Below, piece after piece: positions 10,706 to 23,660 of a stretch of DNA of 64,000 bases. Position numbers and translations under genes: made by a program. Source of the stretch: Diphasiastrum complanatum (Eukaryota > Streptophyta > Lycopodiopsida > Lycopodiales > Lycopodiaceae); assembly GCA_029204225.1 (NCBI GenBank), contig CM055110.1:45067494-45131493 (forward strand). Direction: 5' to 3'. The notes under the pieces were generated by a model that saw only the letters and a list, made by a program, of their open reading frames with translations, had not been told where the DNA came from and searched no databases. Every line of letters begins with the position of its first letter. Position 1 is the stretch's first letter.

Positions 10706-11845
10706 AAAAAAAAAAACCATTGTTCTCCTCTAATCTCTTTTTTTTTCCAAGAAAATCGAAAAAGAAATTTTAATTTGTATTCAAAACTTAAAGAAAACTT
10801 TTTGTTTTTAAAAGGTGTACTCGAACTATTAAGAGCTTGAAAATTCAATGAAAGAACAAGTATGTCAAGTACACAACTATTAGCTACTTCAATGATGAAC
10901 TGCAAGTGTGACAGATGTCAACACCTTATCCACATAGGTGAAAGCATTGGTGGAGCTATTAATCCCACTTCTTGGCGACTGATTGGAGAATGAGCTATTG
11001 TTGTCACTAGCTCTAGAATGTGTCTCCCAATGTTTGCTACACACTAGAAGATAAGCCACATAGGTATGTGTGGGTTGTTGACAGTGCTTGGGAAAACTGG
11101 GAAAGTATAGGAATGGAAGTGACGAGTTTTCTCAAAAACTGGTATTATAAAATATTTGATGGTTTTTTATACAAGCATATAAACCTTTTTAAGAGTAAAA
11201 GTCTTCAAGAAACTGAGAATTTCTAGAAAATGCAGGTTTTTTGAGGGTAACTCGAGATTTCTCAAGAGGTGTTGGATTAACCACCTGAGTTCAAACTTTG
11301 CCCACACATGGGGTGTTGTTCGAAGAAAAAAAATAGAATGTGCTATTTTTTCATGGAACATGTCAAAAAAATTTAAGTTCGACCATGATACTTGGCCGAA
11401 TTTCTCTTTGCAAAAATATGCATGCCTATTTCGTTTTGCAATTTGAATTTATAAACGCAGATGCCTATTTTGTTTCATAAACGTCATATGAGAATAAACC
11501 TTATATTATTCACAACATTCTGCCTAGTTCGGACTCCCAAAAATTTTCAGGGACAACCCATTTGAGCCTCAAAGCGCTTATTGGGCACAATGTCTTGTGC
11601 CCGCCGGCCCTTTACATTATACAATTTTTGCTGTTTTATGAAGAAATCGATTGGGTTTTCCAAAGCGGAATCCAACAAAATTTGAGGAAAACAAAATTAA
11701 TAGCAAATTATTTTTACATGCACCTTCTAAGTATCTAGATGCAGGTACAAAAAATTGCGATGTTTTACATGCACCTTTTCCTTCAAAGAGTGCATGCCAA
11801 AAGAAATTATAGCAAAAAGAAGGGGTAAAACAATCAAAATAAACT
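10704..11845. other. Intergenic DNA, no gene seen
   Basis: No recognisable coding sequence. Towards 11700-11850 fragments such as TTTTACATGCACCTT foreshadow the minisatellite that follows. Confidence 0.55.
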
Positions 11846-12385
11846 ATTTTCACATCCGAAAGGGGGGGTCTCTTCCTCGTGGCCTTTTGCCTATTTGAGG
11901 GCCTTTTCTAAACGTGCATGTAAAAACAATCACAATAAAAAAAAGTTAATAAATAGAGTATAATTTCACATTGGAAAAGGGTCCCTTCCACATACTCTTC
12001 CATGAATGGGAGGGCTTCTCCGAAGGTGCATTAAAAAAAAATCATACAAAAATAAAAAATGTTCTTATGTTAGGAAAGTGTCCCTTCCTCGTGCCCTTTC
12101 TAGCTATTGAAGGGCTTATCTGAAGGTGCATTGTGAAAAAATGACAACTTTTTTTTTTTTTTGCTCATAAGGCGATGCAACCCGAAAGCTAAGCCGCCAA
12201 AATGACAGCAACAAAGTTAAGAAAAAGTAAAAAGTGTCTTCACATCAAGATAGGGTCCCTGCCTCTCCCGCGGATGGAAGGGCTTCTTAGAAAGTGCATG
12301 TAAAGAAAATTACCGGAAAAAATAAAAAATGTTTTCACATTGGGAAGAGTGTCCCTTAATCCGGTCGGGCCCTTTCGTCGATGGT
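11846..12385. repeat. ~100-bp minisatellite upstream of LOG, about 5 copies
   Basis: Each unit opens with TTTTCACAT, then a GGGTCCCTTCC-like block, a GAAGGGCTT block, a GGTGCAT block and an A-rich AATAAAAAATG end. Units start near 11846, 11960, 12060, 12236 and 12329. The third unit is lengthened by a short poly(A)-tailed insertion. The array ends about 0.9 kb before the LOG start codon. Confidence 0.8.
12138..12207 (-). mobile_element. Short poly(A)-tailed retro-insertion with 9-bp TSD
   Basis: A 52-bp segment (12147-12198) is flanked by perfect 9-bp direct repeats AAAATGACA (12138-12146 and 12199-12207). On the minus strand it reads GGCGGCTTAGC... and ends in a run of 14 A residues. This is the structure of an LINE-mobilised RNA end, such as a 5'-truncated SINE. 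It splits the third minisatellite unit, which proves it is an insertion. Confidence 0.6.
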
Positions 12386-12467
12386 GCTTTTGCCCTGCGG
12401 CTAGCGCTCTCCAAATGGGGGGGGGGGGGGTGCTTAATCTCAGCACCTTGAGCCCTCCGTGCACCTT

Positions 12468-12583
12468 GCCAGGGAGTGCATCTAAGGCTGAAAACGAGGG
12501 AAAAAAGTTTGTATAAGTTTTAAAAGAGAAAAGAGTTTGTATAAGTTTTTCCTTGGTTCTCAGCCCTGGATGCACTCCCTGAC
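12468..12583. repeat. Imperfect inverted repeat (hairpin) upstream of LOG
   Basis: The left arm starts GCCAGGGAGTGCATC and the right arm ends GATGCACTCCCTGAC. Pairing continues for about 37 bases with a few mismatches. The loop contains a duplicated GTTTGTATAAGTTTT. The hairpin could be a small MITE or a small-RNA hairpin; nothing decides between these. Confidence 0.75.
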
Positions 12584-12917
12584 ACGGTGAGAGATTTAGC
12601 AAAGGCGGGGCGGGGGAGGGGAGAGCCTGTGCCAAAGGGCCAAAGCCCAATTTAGTTGAGGGGGAGGAGAGTGGCAGGTGTGGTAGGGCCAGAACTAGGT
12701 TGGGACAATGGGCTCTGCAGCTGCTGCTGTCAAGTGACGTCCGTGTGCTGACAAAGGAGAATTTGACAGTCAGGCAATGGCCTAACGACTCATAATCCAG
12801 CACCCAGTCACCAGTCTGCCAGGCCTTCATCTTGTGGGCCGTGCCCACTTATCAACACGTGGCAATTTCCCATCGCCAGGCTGGGGTACCTGACGTGACC
12901 ACTCCTGGTTTCGTTTG

Positions 12918-13054
12918 CACACACACACACACAGACCCTCCCCCCCCCCCCCCCCCCCCCTTCCTCCTGCCCTTTTCCTCTGCCCTCCCTACCGTTATCT
13001 ACGAAACCAAAGAAAGCTCAAGGAATCTCCTCTCTCTCTCTCTCTCTCTCTCTC
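12918..13054 (+). promoter_or_regulatory. LOG promoter/5'UTR low-complexity tracts
   Basis: A (CA)n run (12918-12932), a C run (12940-12960) and a (CT)n run (13030-13054) lie 0.2-0.35 kb before the LOG ATG, followed by T-rich DNA and a (CGT)n stretch. Pyrimidine-rich CT tracts are common in plant core promoters and 5'UTRs. No clear TATA box was found, so the transcription start is not defined. Confidence 0.5.
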
Positions 13055-13118
13055 GTTTTCTCTCGCTTTTTCTGATCTCGCTCGTCTTTTTTTTTTTTGC
13101 TCCTCGTCGTCGTCGTCG

Positions 13119-13127
13119 ATGCAGTAG
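13119..13127 (+). promoter_or_regulatory. Minimal uORF in LOG leader (Met-Gln-stop)
   Basis: ATG CAG TAG lies 141 bases before the LOG start codon in the presumed 5'UTR. If transcribed and unspliced it would be a two-codon uORF. Alternatively the GCAG could be a 3' splice site of a leader intron, which would remove it. Confidence 0.35.
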
Positions 13128-13176
13128 TTTAGCCTTTTCGTGTTGCGGATTCGAAGCCCGATCGAATTGGAGATAT

Positions 13177-13215
13177 ATGGCGTTGAAGCAAGGCATAATA
13201 ATGATAATCAAGTAG
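13177..13215 (+). promoter_or_regulatory. 12-codon uORF in LOG leader
   Basis: An ATG at 13177 opens a 12-residue frame ([12 protein letters not shown]) ending at TAG 13215, 52 bases before the LOG ATG. It is not in frame with LOG. If present in the mRNA it could lower translation of LOG. Confidence 0.4.
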
Positions 13216-13267
13216 ATCAGAGTTAATTTGTAGGCATTTCGTAAAAAAGGGAGAGCAGCGTGCGTTC

Positions 13268-16200
13268 ATGGAGCTGATATTGCCGGTGCCTCGCAAGTCG
13301 TCCAAATTTAAGAGAATCTGTGTGTTCTGTGGCAGTAGCAGTGGCAAGAAGACTAGTTACAGTGATGCGGCGCTCGATCTTGGTCGAGAGCTGGTTCGTA
13401 TCCCGTTCCCAGCGCTTGTTCTGTGCATGATTTACAGTAAGGAATGTGGAGGATAATTGAATGTAATATGACTGCGTTTGCGTTATTGGAATGAATCAAT
13501 TCTGGTTGCAGGGATTGTGAACAAAAGATTGAAAGCATTTCTAGCTCTTATTTTGTTGATAACTTTTAAGGAATAGGGAGGCGTACAGGTCGTGTATAGA
13601 ATGTGATATGACTGCTGATCCCTTATTCTAATGATTGTATATGGTTGGAGGAATTGTGAATAAAGATTGTCAGCATTTCCAGCTCTGATTTTGTTGATAA
13701 TTTTTAGGGATACGAGGTGTTACAGGTCGTGGATAGAACTTTAATATGACTGCTGTTTCCTTATTATAATGAATAAATTCTGGCTAAAAGAACTGTGGAC
13801 AAAAGACTAAAAAATGAAGATAAATCTTGAACAACATAGGGGTAAAGGTAGTGGATAGAGCATGATATGACTGCGACTCCTTTGGATAATGATTCAATTC
13901 TGATTGAGCGACTGTGATAAAATATTCAAAATATTGAATAGTTGCACTTGGTAAACAGAATGAAGCGAACGTATATCCTCGGCTTCAGGTCAACAGATTT
14001 ATGTCGAGGTTGGATAAAACGTGTGTAGCTTTTGTCGAGATGAGGTCAAACCTCATGAGATTAAATACATCTATAAGGCTTATCATTCACCAGAAACAGA
14101 TGAAAACGGAGCAATATCTGAAGTTTTGCGCACTCGGTTGCTCCAGTCCACAAGCTCTAAAATTTTTAGTTTAATGCGTGCAATGGATAAGAAATGATAT
14201 TAGCAGTAGCCGAGATGGCTATAAGCGTAGAAAAAGTACTGGGAGGTTTCCAGCTCCCTAAGCGCATCCATTATAGTCTAGTCAATGATGAGCAAGGTCC
14301 ATGACAAAGGCAATCAGTTTAATTTAATGATTCATGTTATGAATCTTCTCATATCATGGTGGAAGTTTTTTGTCAAGTAGAATTTGCTTGTATATTAGGA
14401 TAGTCTTTTAGCTGTAAAGGATGCGAGACTCGTTATGCAGTTTCTGTAACTTTATGACCGGCGCACTTTAATGTGATGATTCGGCTATATGAAATGACTA
14501 CGACGTCCTTGCACATACTTGGATATTCTGAAGGACGAGCACAGCGTAGTGCCGACAACAATACTGGAATCTGCAAACTCTTCCAGCATTTGTGTTTGTT
14601 CTTACCATATTGATGCTGTGTCCAATCGGTTCGGATTCCTCATTTTATTACATCTATATTGGTACTTCTGTGAGTTTCGTGCCAGTGGCGCAGGATAGGT
14701 TTTTAAACTTGGCACATTTTCAAGCCTTGGAATTTTAAGCCGTAGTCGCTATTCACTTGCCTCCTACCAAGACGAGAATCCTTCTCTTCTTACTGGATTT
14801 AATGCAGTAACATGAAGTTGATACGATTTTAGTGTTGCATCGTGCTAATGTCTGCGGATATTTGTATTGTATGACTCAACGTTCCTACGTCGAGAGTAAA
14901 GTTAAACATCTCCTGCTGATGTTCGTTTTATTTTTACTGTCAATCTCAGAATATTACATCGCCTACGACCTCTATTGAACATTCTGCTCTGAGTGCGTTA
15001 AATGAATTATGTTAGAGTGAAAGTTATGACCACGGTTCTTCATGGGCACTGCGGTGCCTTTCTGGAGCTCACCATCGTAGGGACAGCGTATTGCTACTAA
15101 GTTTGCGTACTAGTAATCATGAAGCACTCATTGCTAACGGGCACACAAATAAAATGGTAGCTTAGAAGGCCTGAAGGCCCTCAACCCACAGGCTTTAAGT
15201 TACTTTAACTTCTGAGAGCTAGTTAAGATCTATAAAATGCTTATTAACGTACTGTTTCTATCAGTTGCGCAGCACTACTTAGATCAAATTTGTGTCAACA
15301 GGTTGAGCGCAAGATAGACCTTGTGTATGGAGGCGGCAGTGTGGGACTCATGGGGCTACTTGCACAAAAAGTTCACGAAGGTGGTTGCCATGTAACTGGG
15401 TGAGCATCACATGGAATACTGCTTAATCAAATATAGTCTATTGTTGCGTAACCTGTCATTAATTTGACGCACGATCTGCTAATTTTATATATGAATTATC
15501 AGTGTGGTTTAAAGCCACTCACATATAATGTCTTTTGAGAGAGAGAGAGAGAGAGTTCCATTTAGTCGATCCTTAGACAATCGTGCCTGCCACTGAAATT
15601 AGTATTCACAATAATGGTTTCCTTTCTTACCATTTTCCTTCTGATTATTATAGGAAGAGCTGCTTATGACACGAGCGTGTTGCTGTTTAATGTATTGGCG
15701 AAAGGCCCCAAAGAAAATGATTTGGAAATATTTTCCTTTTTAGAAATTTTTAAGGCTCTCAGAAGTTAATCAGCTGTCATAATGAATACTCTGAGTACAT
15801 GTAACTTGTGAAGTCCTATCATAACGATACTTTGGATGGGTACATAATCTTCTGGTGTCTTGTATGACAGGGTAATACCAAAGGCGCTGATGCCTTCCGA
15901 GGTATGAATATCTTGCAATGTTTTCCAATGAATTGATGTTATCTAATATGAATTCAAAAATCTCCTTGGTCTGTGATCAGTTTTGAATTTTGAGAGACTT
16001 ATCAGATAGTTGGACAGGCTTTAGAATAATTTCCTGTCAAATAACAAATAGGTTTCTGAGGCTAAACAGTACGCATCGCCTCATCTCTCTGGATGCTATT
16101 GTTCATTGGCATGATAAGTCTCTGTACTGTACATGTATTCTCCTTAGAGGAGAGTATGGGTTATAATAGTTATTCCTGCCATGTGCAGATATCTGGGTCC

Positions 16201-17299
16201 TCTGTTGGGGAAGTACGTGCTGTTACGGACATGCATCAGAGGAAGGCTGAAATGGCACGTCAAGCTGATGCGTTTATTGCTCTTCCAGGTGAATCACGAA
16301 ATACTTACGATGACTTTGGAATATCATCTGCTGCTGCTCTTATTTCCAACTATTATGATGAGCTACCTCTTCTTTTTCATTTTGGAGACATGGTGGTTGG
16401 GCACGACAAGTCTTCTAGTAATCTTTTGGACTTTCATATCTTAGGGTGCGAAAGTCCCTTTGCACATGCATTTCCTTCTTGTAAAGAGCGTTTCAGTTGA
16501 AATTGGGTTCGAACCAGTCAAATCAGAGTGTTTATGCTCATTTGGCTTACCTGTGCTTTAAGGTTGTTACCTTCAGGTGGCTATGGAACACTAGAGGAAT
16601 TATTGGAAATGATAACGTGGTCTCAGCTTGGAATTCATGATAAACCGGTACTATGCTAGTCTCCACAAATTTCTTGTTTTTGCAGCTTATTTCAGAAAGT
16701 TCCCTTTAGTTGCTTGAGCATGCAGGATAGCTTTCATTTAAAACCCTGAACTAAGTCGTTGGATTAAACTTTCCTCAGTTTCTCGTTGCGAGATACGCTT
16801 CCCAAAAACCTAATTGGCTTGCTGGTTTTATAATGATAATTGATAACTCCCAGGTAGGTTTGTTGAATGTGGACGGATACTACAACCCTTTACTCAAGCT
16901 TTTTGATAAGGGTACTGAAGAGGGCTTCATCAAACCTGGCTTCAGGCAAATTGTCGTGTCTGCTTCAACTGCAAATGAACTGATACCCCTACTAGAGGTA
17001 CTTTACCTTTTAGTGCTACTTTCTAGTCAAATTTCACAACAAATATCTCAGAAAATTACCTATTGCATGTTGGAACTTTCTTCTTGAAAAGTTTACAGTG
17101 CCAGTTCTATATTATTAGTTGCATCAATCCAGAACTGACAAAATACACTGAGGATGCTTTATTCAGCTGTAGAGTCATTCTTGTCTATTTTGAACTTTAT
17201 ATCCTTCTGATGTATGGTCTGAAATGAAATTAGGAATATGTTCCGATGCACGATGGTGTTGCACCACGCGAAACTTGGGAGATGGAACATCTAGTATAA
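13268..17299 (+). CDS. LOG: Cytokinin riboside 5'-monophosphate phosphoribohydrolase (LONELY GUY), 7 exons
   Basis: Exons: 13268-13393, 15302-15399, 15871-15901, 16189-16288, 16577-16647, 16854-16997, 17234-17299. All introns are GT...AG and all junctions keep frame, giving 211 residues, the normal length for the family. LOG enzymes hydrolyse cytokinin nucleotides to the active free base plus ribose 5-phosphate in the cytosol (and nucleus). Signatures visible: FCGSSSGKK (20-28), [11 protein letters not shown] (50-60), [10 protein letters not shown] (76-85), MHQRKAEM (100-107) and the diagnostic PGGYGTLEE (118-126), with the conserved Arg103 and Glu126 expected in the active site. Residue 74 is Thr (HVTG) where Ile is usual. 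There is no signal peptide, stop or frameshift, so the gene looks functional. Intron 1 is 1908 bp with degenerate tandem repeats. The paralogue number cannot be decided, so only the family symbol is given. Confidence 0.95.
13456..13930 (+). repeat. Degenerate ~140-bp tandem repeat in LOG intron 1
   Basis: Four diverged copies share AATATGACTGC or GATATGACTGC at 13465, 13605, 13743 and 13864, giving spacings of 140, 138 and 121 bases. Each is followed by a TTATT.TAATGA-type block, GTGAACAAAAGA-like and TTGTTGATAA-like blocks and GGTCGTGGATAGA. The array starts about 60 bases inside the intron. Confidence 0.75.
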
Positions 17300-17324
17300 C
17301 CAGTGTTCACTTGGGAATATCGAC

Positions 17325-17330
17325 AATAAA
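17325..17330 (+). terminator. Candidate LOG poly(A) signal
   Basis: AATAAA lies 26 bases after the LOG stop codon. It is the nearest canonical signal, although such a short 3'UTR would be unusual and a more distal site is possible. Confidence 0.4.
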
Positions 17331-18223
17331 GTTACGGGATTGTTTTTTCATATTATTTGACGGGTTCCATCCTGGTCATTCCTCTGAGCACAAATTCTAC
17401 ACGTAAATGTCAAATACGCGGATAAGCATTTGTTTAAGAGGAATAGATGTTCTCTCTTAAAATGATTGCAAGTTAATTTGATTTACTATCTATTGTGACT
17501 GGTATTCGCTGATAATCCCATTCAGCAATATGATTTATGATCTATCATTTTTAGCATTGAGAGGAAGCATTCCATGATTTTGGAGGCTTTATCATCTCTT
17601 TGTTTTATCATAATTGTCTATAATCTCAATTGCTTATAAATTTAAACTCAATATCAGTCACAAACTGATTCATCTATAAAGAACTGATTTTATTGTTAGG
17701 TGCTGAGGACAGTACGAGTCTTGAGCAAGGACACAAATTTTTCAAGGTGTAGCAATTAGTTTATGCTAGGCTCATAGATGTTTTTGAGCAATTTGTGCTC
17801 ATTTGAGTATTACCTTTGCATGTGAACTTTGTCAAAAAATGATTTCTAGTCTTGAATCATGACTATTAATTTTTGGCTTTGGTGCGAGCGGCAAACTATT
17901 GTGATGATTTGCTAAAACCTGAGGTGTCACTTTGAGGTGAGTTTCAACATTACATGATTTTTCTATTCAATGATATTTTTTGATTCTTCTAAAACGCAAC
18001 CTTTGTTTTATTATTTTCCAAAACTAGCTTCTTGTGATATAAGGTGATTTACAGTGTGTAGAGAGTCGTCTGTGCATATGCGTGCTGCCTAGAGATTTTA
18101 TTACTACTTGTACATAAGACATAAATGACATGTTGAGATCATTCAACTCAAAAGATAGCCACAAAATACAAGAAAATTCCTTGAGGAACAAGAAGTCTAT
18201 TTATGATAGTCACTCTCCATCCA

Positions 18224-18226
<3 letters not shown>
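17331..18226. other. Region downstream of LOG, no gene seen
   Basis: This AT-rich stretch presumably holds the rest of the LOG 3'UTR and intergenic DNA. No coding homology was recognised. Confidence 0.5.

Positions 18227-18266
<40 letters not shown>
18227..18266. repeat. (AT)20 microsatellite
   Basis: Twenty uninterrupted AT units, then ATGTATGTATC. Confidence 0.95.
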
Positions 18267-18274
<8 letters not shown>

Positions 18275-18392
18275 CATCCCATATGAATGGGTATAGATGC
18301 ACATGTGCATAGCTCAATCCACCCTAGCAAGTACATGTTCTATTGTCCTCTGCAAATAGTTGAGTACATATGAAGCATGCACAAGTGAACGC

Positions 18393-18605
18393 TCATGCTC
18401 CTTGGCTTGGCTTTATCATGTAATTTATGAATATTAACATGTTGTCCATAAGTTTGCTAGCACTAAAAAAACCATATTGAATATTATCTAGACAATACTC
18501 TAGCAAAATGTGGCTTAAGATCTTGCTCATAGCTTGACATATATGGGATGTGTAAGGATATGAACATAACAATCTAGCACACATCATGTTTTGTGGATGA
18601 TCCAA
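18393..18605 (-). pseudogene. Possible LINE reverse transcriptase scrap
   Basis: A 70-residue frame contains AMSKILSHILLEYCLDNIQYGF followed by KLMDNMLIFINYMI. This order of motifs resembles the segment of LINE-type reverse transcriptases where a K(I/V)L.....L region precedes Q.GF......DN. No other RT motif is near. The call rests on weak similarity judged by eye. Confidence 0.3.
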
Positions 18606-18639
18606 ATGTGGACAATCAAAATTAGAAAAGGAAAAAGTT

Positions 18640-18739
18640 AGCTATAACAATATTCCCATCAAAAGAGATACATTTAGCTATAACAATATTTTCATAAAAA
18701 CAGATACATTTAGCTATAACAATATTCCCATGAAAAGAC
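18640..18739. repeat. 36-bp tandem repeat, three copies
   Basis: AGCTATAACAATATT recurs at 18640, 18676 and 18712 with an exact 36-base period. The first two complete units end GATACATTT. Confidence 0.9.
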
Positions 18740-20381
<1,642 letters not shown>

Positions 20382-20422
20382 TGAAATCATTTAGGGATCC
20401 AAAATCAAGCTTCAAACAAGTA

Positions 20423-20535
20423 TCAACAAGAGTTCTAACTTAGACTGCCTTGTGTGGGAAAAAAATCTACTCACATTGATATCAAGAGTTCTAACTTAGA
20501 TTGCCTTGTGTGGGAAAAAAATCTACTCACATTGA
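20423..20535. repeat. 56-bp direct tandem duplication
   Basis: The block AGTTCTAACTTAGA.TGCC through TCTACTCACATTGA occurs twice with a 56-base offset and almost no divergence, so the duplication is young. Confidence 0.9.
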
Positions 20536-20539
20536 CATC

Positions 20540-22879
20540 TCCAAAAAGATGAGCCAATGATAAAGGTTGGCATTTGCAATAGTGAGCCCCAAAATTTTTA
20601 TTACTACATTTATCACATGTTTATATTAAATCCTAATAGAGTATTTTTTTTCATTCCAAAGTATCCTTGACATAAAATTGAGTACATTACGTGTTTATAT
20701 AATCTATACCATGATGCTAGAGCCTTGCAACACATATGACATGTACATAATTTTGTGGCTATCAATCAAGCATCAAGACCATCTCTAAATATCATGTAAA
20801 CTCTTAACCTACTTGTCAGTCATGTGCCATGGGTAACTTTCAGTAAAAGATCTTCTTGACAATGCCATAACACCTAGACACTAGGATTGTATTGTACCTT
20901 CATCTACCAACAACTTCACAATGTCAATCCTAGGAGCTACAACAACTCATCAAGGTGTTTCTCTAGTATTCCATGATAGTTTACCAACACAACATTGAAG
21001 GCTAATGCAATATTTACTTTATGCAAAGAAATGTTGTCACCACCAAAGTAGTCTAAATCCTACACACCTATATGACGTACCATTCACACAGGCTTCTTTC
21101 TTCAACCTCAATGCGCCATATACCAAGTGTGCCTTTACTTTGAGTATCATCATACTTTTTCATAATATTAACCATGGGATTGAAGAGAATTGGACCTAGG
21201 TGGGTGAGCCCAACCCATGTATAGTACACCAACTCCCCATGCGTGGGAAGATCAAGAGCGATAAATATCATAGTGGTATCATATCTGCACAATGCTTCTA
21301 TATTCCTTGTGATTGCAGTTGCAACTATAATCCTCAATCCAGTTCATAACACTGGATGTCAAAATACAATCATTCAGACCATGTCAACAACGTGCTAGGA
21401 TGCCACCCCCAAGTGCCTAACCAAACAACCAATACTCAAGTATCCCCAACCTAAAAGATTGGTACTACGGGATGAGATTGTGGGGGTCACTTTCTTGGTA
21501 TATGTGGTTGGTTACAAGCCCCAACTTTACTTTATGACACAAATTCAAAGTCTCATGGTGCCTTCATGTGCCACCCCTTCTATGGGGACTTTAAACTACC
21601 CTACCCTAACATTGGTATACACTTGATTAGGGATTGAAGCTTGATAGTATGTCCAATGTTGCTATGCTAACATTGGTATAAACTTGACTAGCGATTGAAG
21701 CTTGATATGATGTCGAGCCCACTTATGGTCTTAATATATCATCTAAAGTGGAAGGATCATAGTCCTTACCATCATTGTCGTACTTCTCAAACACAACCAC
21801 ATGGGTATACACCATACACTCAAAAGTCGATTCTCAATTTACACTTTCACATATATTTGATGGCTATTGGTAGGTCCCTCATACTTTTTGACCCTAAATA
21901 TGATCCTTTACAACTTTCATATTGGGCCCAAACTTTTGAGATGATCTCTTACTTAAATGCGCACCTTGTCATCTCTCCAATATAACTCCTAAAGAATCGT
22001 ATGGCATCCTCAATTATTGAGATGAATGCTAATTTGACTTCAACAAAGTGTTGCTATCGGCACCTACTATCCAATATGCATGTCTAAGAAACTTTATCCT
22101 AGGACCAAAATATGTATATATAGTTAGTACTGCTGTTGTCAAATACAGGTTATATCCTTATCAACACTCAACAATTGTGATCTGAAATGTGATAGCATTG
22201 TTGTTAAGGGCGCATCTGTTTTGTGTCTTAACCAGAATGTAGGGGAGGTAATAACTTGTCCTCCACAGTTGGTGTTGGATCACATTAAAAATTGGCTAGC
22301 AGTTTACGTACAATCATGAGATGTTCAGGGATGATAATCACGGACACGAATATCAGACTCCACCTCCCGATGACTGTCCATGCAGCATTGCATCCCCTCC
22401 CTCACGCGCAAAGCTGTCAGGGTGGTCTTACTGACTCTCACAGCCAATATACTATCCACTTTAAGAATATACAGCAATCTTTCAGTCTGATCCGCGACAT
22501 ACAAAGGTCAGTACTCAATAGTACGTGGAAAGCGAACTCTTGTGGTGTAGTTTCGATGGGGTATGAAACTGTTTCCTTCCTTTATAAGATAGATGATAAG
22601 AACTAACAACGCACTTATTGTAGTACATTTACAAGAACATATTTTTGACAACACAATTCCATTGAATGATTTCCTTGATATGTGTCCTCAAATATTACAT
22701 GATTGGACATTGAAGATTTGCAAGAAAAAACTGGGCCTTGCAAATCTCATTGGTGGTTTATTTATGCCATGAATGTACTTTGAGCCCACATGGATAAAAG
22801 CTGAAAGTAATGAGCCTTCTAGGATGAAATCCAAAAATAGGTAGCCCTCATATATGGAATCTCTCCACGTGTGGGAGTG
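20540..22879. other. Intergenic DNA, no gene recognised
   Basis: No coding homology was seen. Around 22290-22600 the base composition is less AT-rich than its surroundings and a 104-residue plus-strand frame is open, but I recognise no domain and cannot call it a gene. Confidence 0.5.
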
Positions 22880-23660
22880 AGAATTTTGGGCAAGATCTTT
22901 GTTGCATATATTAAGCTTGATTAAGTTTGTCTCTTGGCATATTATGGAAAGTACACTCATCTCCAGGGTTTTCATATTGACATAATTACTCTATTTTCAC
23001 AAAAATAACTTTTTTATTGACATAATTACATGAAAAAGCTTATTAACGTCAACCAAAAGTGACCTTTTGGTGATGCTTGGATCGGTTTGGTTGGTGGATT
23101 AGCCCACCGGGCTTTACAAAAAGGCCCGGTGGAATCCGCCGAGCCCGTCATTGTGCTAGTACATGGAATATTTTACATTCATAGCGAACTAATGGGCCCG
23201 GTGGGCTCCTTTGTAAAGCCCGACAGGTCCCGTCGGGCCTCTTTGTAAAGCCCAACGCATAGCAGGTTTTGGACGGTGGAACGTTAACACAAAAACGTTA
23301 TGAACGTTCCAGGGCACCGAAAATAACCCTTAAAATTTTCAAATTTCACTTTACGTAATTACGTTTTTGAAAACCCCTGCTCATCCCTGATGTCTTGATG
23401 CTACTATACCTCGATCCTTCCACATCTCTTGGAGCGTGATTGTTGGGCAAGGATTTCGTGACATATATTAAGCTTGATTAAGTGTGTTTCCTAGCATATG
23501 ATGGAAATTACAACTCATGGAGTCTTGATGCTACCACAACTCTCTATCTTTTCACATCTATATCTCAAAGTAGTGTGGTTTTTGACATCTCTCAAAGTGC
23601 AATTGAAAGTTTTTTGTGACACATATTCAGCCTCATAACGTGTATTTTGTGATGCACACA
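22880..23660. repeat. Degenerate dispersed repeat block
   Basis: A ~75-base segment (TTGGGCAAG...CATATATTAAGCTTGATTAAG...) at about 22889-22965 recurs at 23445-23520, and a weaker version (GTGACACATATTCAGCC) follows near 23618. GTCTTGATGCTAC also occurs at 23392 and 23522. These look like diverged copies of one unit separated by other DNA. Confidence 0.6.
23095..23265. repeat. GC-rich palindrome cluster
   Basis: In AT-rich surroundings, CCACCGGGC...GCCCGGTGG forms a hairpin at about 23104-23132. An inverted relative, GGGCCCGGTGGGCTCCTTTG, begins near 23194. TTTGTAAAGCCC then occurs twice in direct orientation (about 23210 and 23242). The nested symmetry suggests a small fold-back element. 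Confidence 0.65.

Noticed and set aside
12240-12848. 202-aa minus-strand frame upstream of LOG
   Set aside because: It runs through the minisatellite, a hairpin and low-complexity DNA, with no domain and low-complexity Pro/Leu/Ser composition.
16093-16500. 135-aa plus-strand frame starting at 16093
   Set aside because: It contains LOG exon 4 in frame but extends into introns on both sides; the spliced LOG model explains it.
22292-22606. Possible gene in a locally less AT-rich stretch
   Set aside because: Only a 104-residue frame without recognisable motifs or convincing splice partners, so nothing supports a gene call.
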